From Paludibacteraceae bacterium (GTDB taxonomy: Bacteria > Bacteroidota > Bacteroidia > Bacteroidales > Paludibacteraceae), in NCBI GenBank assembly GCA_017960065.1, contig JAGCZK010000076.1, forward strand, positions 1 to 10,111: a stretch of DNA of 10,111 bases, written 5' to 3'. The position numbers and the translations under genes were made by a program. Each line of letters begins with the position of its first letter. Positions within the stretch are counted from its first letter, which is position 1. The notes beneath the pieces are model-generated. The model made no database searches, was not told the origin of the DNA, and saw only the letters and a list, made by a program, of their open reading frames with translations. Below, one piece after another: positions 7,364-10,111 of this stretch.

Positions 7364-8683
7364 ATGAGCAAGAAGTCCTGTTTTATCGCCTTATTTGCGT
7401 TGCCTTTTTTGTTTTCCTGTTCTCCAACGGAACCTATTCCTGTAGAACCTGATTTTTCCGAGGAAGCTTGCGAAGATTGTTATGAGTACTTGCAATCTCC
7501 TTCGAGTAAGCGTGGCGTAGCCTATGCTTTTGGAAAAGAGGTGTCTTGGGCGTCTGAAACCGATGTGCAACTGATGCTTCCTGGAGTTACCTGGTGTTAC
7601 AACTGGGGAACGGAACCCAAATCCAACGCCGCCAGTTGGCTCGATAACAACGGCATGGAATTTATCCCGATGGCTTGGAGTGGGGTGAATGCCAACGCTT
7701 TGCGAACCTATTACAATGCGCATCCGCAAGAAAAATACCTGTTGGCCTTTAACGAGCCGAACCTGACGGATCAGGCCAATATGACACCAACCTCGGCGGC
7801 TGCCCGTTGGCCGAATGTGACCAGTCTTGCGTCCGAGTTGAACCTCAAGGTGATTTCGCCGGCTATGAACTATGGTACGCTTTCGGGCTATTCCGACCCT
7901 ATCACATGGCTCGACGAGTTTTTTGCCAAAGACAATGTCAGCCTCGACGATGTGGATGGAATTGCCATGCATGCCTATATGGCCTCGGCCAGTGCCGTCA
8001 TCAGTTACTTGAACCGCTTTACCAAGTATGGAAAGAAGCTTTGGCTGACCGAATTTTGCGCTTGGGAATCCAGTATCGGAAGCGCAGAAAAGCAAATGGC
8101 TTATATGTCTGCCATGCTCAACTGGTTGGAGAAAAGTTCCGACGTAGAGCGTTATGCTTGGTTTATCCCGCGCAACGGCAAGCCGGTTAACACGTATCCG
8201 TATATGGTATTGCTCACCAATACGAAACCTGCTGAGCTTACGCCAGCCGGAAAGTTGTATGTGTATATGTCCACGTTCGACCAATCGGTGACCTATTCTG
8301 CCAACAAGCGTATTCCTGCCGAACATTATCGCGATTGTTCGGTCGATGGCGATAATTCGCCGATCGTATCGAATTCGTCGGATGTTGATGGTATCTTGGC
8401 TATTTCCGGCTTTAACAAGAACATGTGGGCGGATTATCGTGTGAATGTCTCGGCAGGCAATGCCACGATTCGCGTACGCTATGCCAGTGCCCGCAATAAT
8501 GTGATGTCTGTGTATGTGGATGGTACGCTGCTGGGTCAATACGACTTGCCGCTTACCGGCGACGATGCTCCTTGGGCTACGCTTGATCTGCCCCAGACCA
8601 ACCTGACCGCCGGAGTGCATACGATTCGTTTGGAAATGACCAAGGGCTCGGTTGCGCTCAACTGGTTTAAGATTATCCAATAA
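7364..8683 (+). CDS. GH128-type endo-beta-1,3-glucanase with C-terminal CBM6-like domain, lipoprotein
   Basis: This 439-residue lipoprotein is predicted to cut beta-1,3-glucan internally at the cell surface. The lipobox LFSC gives Cys19, followed by an acidic linker. Residues about 48-305 match the GH128 (Glyco_hydro_cc, Asl1-like) TIM barrel in the expected order: KRGVAYAF (49-56), TWCYNWG (76-82), EFIPMAW (99-105), LLAFNEPN (126-133) with Glu131 as likely acid/base, VISPAMNYG (163-171), DGIAMHAY (198-205) and KLWLTEFCAW (225-234) with Glu230 as likely nucleophile. Residues about 308-439 resemble a CBM6 beta-sandwich: IPAEHY (317-322), MWADYRVNVSAGNATIRVRY (354-373), SVYVDGTLLG (382-391) and TAGVHTIRL...ALNWFKI near the end. 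Cys36 and Cys39 in the linker could pair. The next gene begins 12 nt after its stop. Enzyme family and the two catalytic Glu are well supported; the exact glucan is inferred from family knowledge. Confidence 0.88.
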   Translation: MSKKSCFIALFALPFLFSCSPTEPIPVEPDFSEEACEDCYEYLQSPSSKRGVAYAFGKEVSWASETDVQLMLPGVTWCYNWGTEPKSNAASWLDNNGMEFIPMAWSGVNANALRTYYNAHPQEKYLLAFNEPNLTDQANMTPTSAAARWPNVTSLASELNLKVISPAMNYGTLSGYSDPITWLDEFFAKDNVSLDDVDGIAMHAYMASASAVISYLNRFTKYGKKLWLTEFCAWESSIGSAEKQMAYMSAMLNWLEKSSDVERYAWFIPRNGKPVNTYPYMVLLTNTKPAELTPAGKLYVYMSTFDQSVTYSANKRIPAEHYRDCSVDGDNSPIVSNSSDVDGILAISGFNKNMWADYRVNVSAGNATIRVRYASARNNVMSVYVDGTLLGQYDLPLTGDDAPWATLDLPQTNLTAGVHTIRLEMTKGSVALNWFKIIQ

Positions 8684-8695
8684 AACGACATTTTT

Positions 8696-9646
8696 ATGAA
8701 GAGAATTGCGTATGTTGCTATTTTGTTGTTGGCCTTAGCGGCTTGCAAGCGCGACAACGAACCCGATCAACCTGCTCCCGAGGCGCAGATGCCCGCACAA
8801 GAGGGTTCAGGAGAAATCAATGGCTATGCCCTGGTTTGGGAAGACTCCTTCGACGAAGCCACGCTCAATGCGTCTTTCTGGAACATCGAAACGGTGGCGA
8901 ATCCGGCCAACAACGAAATCCAATACTACCGCAAAGACAACGTGTCGATGGTGTTGGATTCGGCTACCGGCCGCCGCTGTCTTTGCCTGACTGCGCGCAA
9001 AGAGAGTTATAATGGAAAGCAATGCACCTCGGGCCGTGTCAACACCAAAGGCAAAGTGGCGTACAAACACGGCAAGGTCGAAGCCATGATCAAACTGCCC
9101 AAGACCTACAAGGGCCTGTGGCCGGCGTTTTGGATGATGGGCAACGACTACAACAGTGTCGGTTGGCCCCGTTGTGGCGAAATCGACATCCTCGAAATGG
9201 GAAACAAAGGCGGCTTCGGTTCGGCCGACAAATCGGAGAAATACCTCAACGGCGCTTGTCACTGGGGGTATTACCAAGACGGAGCCTATCCCAACTACGG
9301 TAAGTCATCGACCTACAAATACAGTGTGCAAGACGGTGAGTTCCACCTGTTTACTCTGATTTGGGACGAAACACAGATCCGCACCTACATCGACCTCGAC
9401 AAGTATCCCAATGCCACGCCTTACTATACGATTGGCATCGAGGTGCCGGCCGACGGCCCGCACGCCAACGGCACTTGCTGGGACACGGGTTGCTACTTCC
9501 ACAAAGACTTCTTTGTGATTTTCAACCTGGCGATAGGCGGTCACTTCCCCGATATCTACGACATCAACGGAATCACTGCACTTAATGCCGACAACGGCTA
9601 CGAGGCGAAGATGCTGATTGACTACGTGCGCATTTACCAAAAGTAA
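8696..9646 (+). CDS. GH16 endo-beta-1,3(4)-glucanase (laminarinase type), lipoprotein
   Basis: This 316-residue surface lipoprotein is predicted to hydrolyse internal bonds of laminarin-like or mixed-linkage beta-glucan with retention. The lipobox LAAC gives Cys17, followed by the charged stretch KRDNEPD and a short linker. The GH16 jelly roll spans about 44-316. It opens with LVWEDSFDEATLN (46-58), carries GKVEAMIKLP and GLWPAFWMMG (140-149), and has the catalytic motif GEIDILEM (161-168), in which Glu162 is the nucleophile, Asp164 the assisting acid and Glu167 the acid/base. It ends in MLIDYVRIYQK. The ExDxxE spacing with the extra bulge residue is typical of laminarinases, as opposed to the ExDxE form of lichenases and carrageenases. 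The many cysteines (95, 97, 110, 160, 188, 261, 266) may form disulfides. It follows GH128 by 12 nt, so they are probably translated from one message, and it is followed by a strong terminator. Confidence 0.95.
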   Translation: MKRIAYVAILLLALAACKRDNEPDQPAPEAQMPAQEGSGEINGYALVWEDSFDEATLNASFWNIETVANPANNEIQYYRKDNVSMVLDSATGRRCLCLTARKESYNGKQCTSGRVNTKGKVAYKHGKVEAMIKLPKTYKGLWPAFWMMGNDYNSVGWPRCGEIDILEMGNKGGFGSADKSEKYLNGACHWGYYQDGAYPNYGKSSTYKYSVQDGEFHLFTLIWDETQIRTYIDLDKYPNATPYYTIGIEVPADGPHANGTCWDTGCYFHKDFFVIFNLAIGGHFPDIYDINGITALNADNGYEAKMLIDYVRIYQK

Positions 9647-9670
9647 ATCCGTCTGTAAAACCAAACCTTA

Positions 9671-9715
9671 ATAGAGCAGGACATGGCCCTCCGGGTCTGT
9701 CCCTGCTCTATTTTT
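9671..9715 (+). terminator. Strong Rho-independent terminator after the first GH16 gene
   Basis: TAGAGCAGG (9672-9680) pairs with CCTGCTCTA (9702-9710). The stem continues as ACA (9681-9683) with TGT (9698-9700) past one bulged C, and a GC-rich tip CCC/GGG (9687-9689 and 9693-9695) closes the loop. Five T residues follow at 9711-9715. It lies 25 nt after the GH16 stop and probably ends or strongly reduces transcription of the PUL operon. The next gene starts 36 nt further on, with no TAnnTTTG element visible in the gap. Confidence 0.88.
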
Positions 9716-9750
9716 AGTTAAAGAAAACACACACGATAACAAAACGACAG

Positions 9751-10111
9751 ATGAAAAACAACACAATTCTTTGGCTGTTTTCGGCCATGCTTTTTGGGGC
9801 GTGCTCTCAGGCCGAACCCCAAGCGCCAGCCCCCGAGGAGGAGCCTTCACAACCGGTCGATATCGATTCGCAATCGCAGTTTACCCAGTTGTTCTGGGAA
9901 GACAACTTCGACGGTGACCAACTCGACGAAACCGTATGGTGGATTCAAAACACCGATTCGTACAACAACGAATTGCAATGCTACAAGCACAACAACGGCA
10001 ACGTGACCATGGGTGTCGAGCCGGTCAGCGGCAACCGTTGCCTGGTCATTACCGCCAAGCGCGACACCTGCTCGCATGGCCGGTACATCACATCGGGCAA
10101 GGTGAGCACCC
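9751..10111 (+). CDS. Second GH16-like lipoprotein, N-terminal 120 residues (cut by window edge)
   Basis: The frame is open from the ATG at 9751 to the window end. The protein starts with a hydrophobic signal ending FGAC (Cys18 anchor), followed by SQAEPQAPAPEEEPS, an acidic Pro-rich tether. From residue 47 it parallels the upstream GH16 protein block by block: LFWEDNFDGDQLDE here against LVWEDSFDEATLNA there, NNELQCY against NNEIQYY, RCLVITAKRD against RCLCLTARKE, and TSGKVST against TSGRVNT. This is the first part of a GH16 laminarinase-type jelly roll; the catalytic ExDxxE motif would lie beyond the window. It is a tandem paralogue rather than a copy, since signal, linker and many core residues differ. 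The start codon is preceded by an A-rich stretch typical of Bacteroidota starts. Family is well supported, activity is not yet visible. Confidence 0.87.
   Translation, partial: MKNNTILWLFSAMLFGACSQAEPQAPAPEEEPSQPVDIDSQSQFTQLFWEDNFDGDQLDETVWWIQNTDSYNNELQCYKHNNGNVTMGVEPVSGNRCLVITAKRDTCSHGRYITSGKVST

Noticed and set aside
7391..8680. 429-codon open frame on the minus strand opposite the GH128 gene
   Set aside because: Same codon-bias shadow; the sense protein has ordered catalytic and CBM6-like motifs, the antisense one has none.
1..10111. CRISPR arrays, insertion sequences, long direct repeats or a defence system
   Set aside because: No repeat-spacer pattern, transposase-like frame or terminal inverted repeats were seen; all long genes are accounted for by core genes and the PUL.
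8696..10111. Second GH16 as a recent exact duplication
   Set aside because: Only short conserved blocks align; signal peptide, linker and many core positions differ, so this is an older paralogue rather than a recent repeat.

Overview
The window looks like chromosomal DNA of a Bacteroidota bacterium, probably Bacteroidales. The evidence is a SusC/SusD pair, TAnnTTTG-type -7 promoter elements, A/T-rich start regions without Shine-Dalgarno sequences, and a run of outer-membrane lipoproteins. The GC-rich, C/G-ending codons in the first 1.3 kb would fit a Rikenellaceae-like (Alistipes-type) lineage, but the genus is a guess.

Region 1 (1-1322) is housekeeping. It holds the 3' part of cysS (cysteinyl-tRNA synthetase), overlapped by 23 nt by a secreted or membrane-anchored NlpC/P60 cell-wall peptidase. 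Region 2 (1323-1743) is a boundary with no protein gene. It contains a tRNA-Glu(CUC) with its own promoter, a strong Rho-independent terminator, a second terminator-like hairpin, then a -7 promoter element and a roughly 100-nt leader for the next operon. The leader can fold into two mutually exclusive hairpins.

Region 3 (1744-10111) is a polysaccharide utilization locus on the + strand. Its order is susC (TonB-dependent transporter), susD (glycan-binding lipoprotein), an unrecognised lipoprotein in the usual position of a surface glycan-binding protein, a GH128-CBM6 lipoprotein, a GH16 lipoprotein (laminarinase type), and the start of a second GH16-like lipoprotein that runs off the window. 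GH128 and laminarinase-type GH16 both point to beta-1,3-glucan (laminarin, curdlan, fungal or cereal mixed-linkage glucan) as the substrate. In the inferred model the GH16 and GH128 enzymes cut the glucan at the cell surface, SusD and the unknown lipoprotein hold it, and SusC imports the oligosaccharides. No regulator gene and no exo-acting beta-glucosidase is visible; both may lie downstream.

Expression seems to be tuned in steps. A perfect 12-bp hairpin sits between the binding-protein block and the enzyme block, and a strong terminator separates the two GH16 genes. All five PUL lipoproteins carry a Glu-Pro dipeptide 4-6 residues after the lipid-anchored Cys, which may be this organism's surface-export signal. 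The least understood gene is the lipoprotein at 6547-7290. The system as a whole is a recognisable PUL type rather than a new class.
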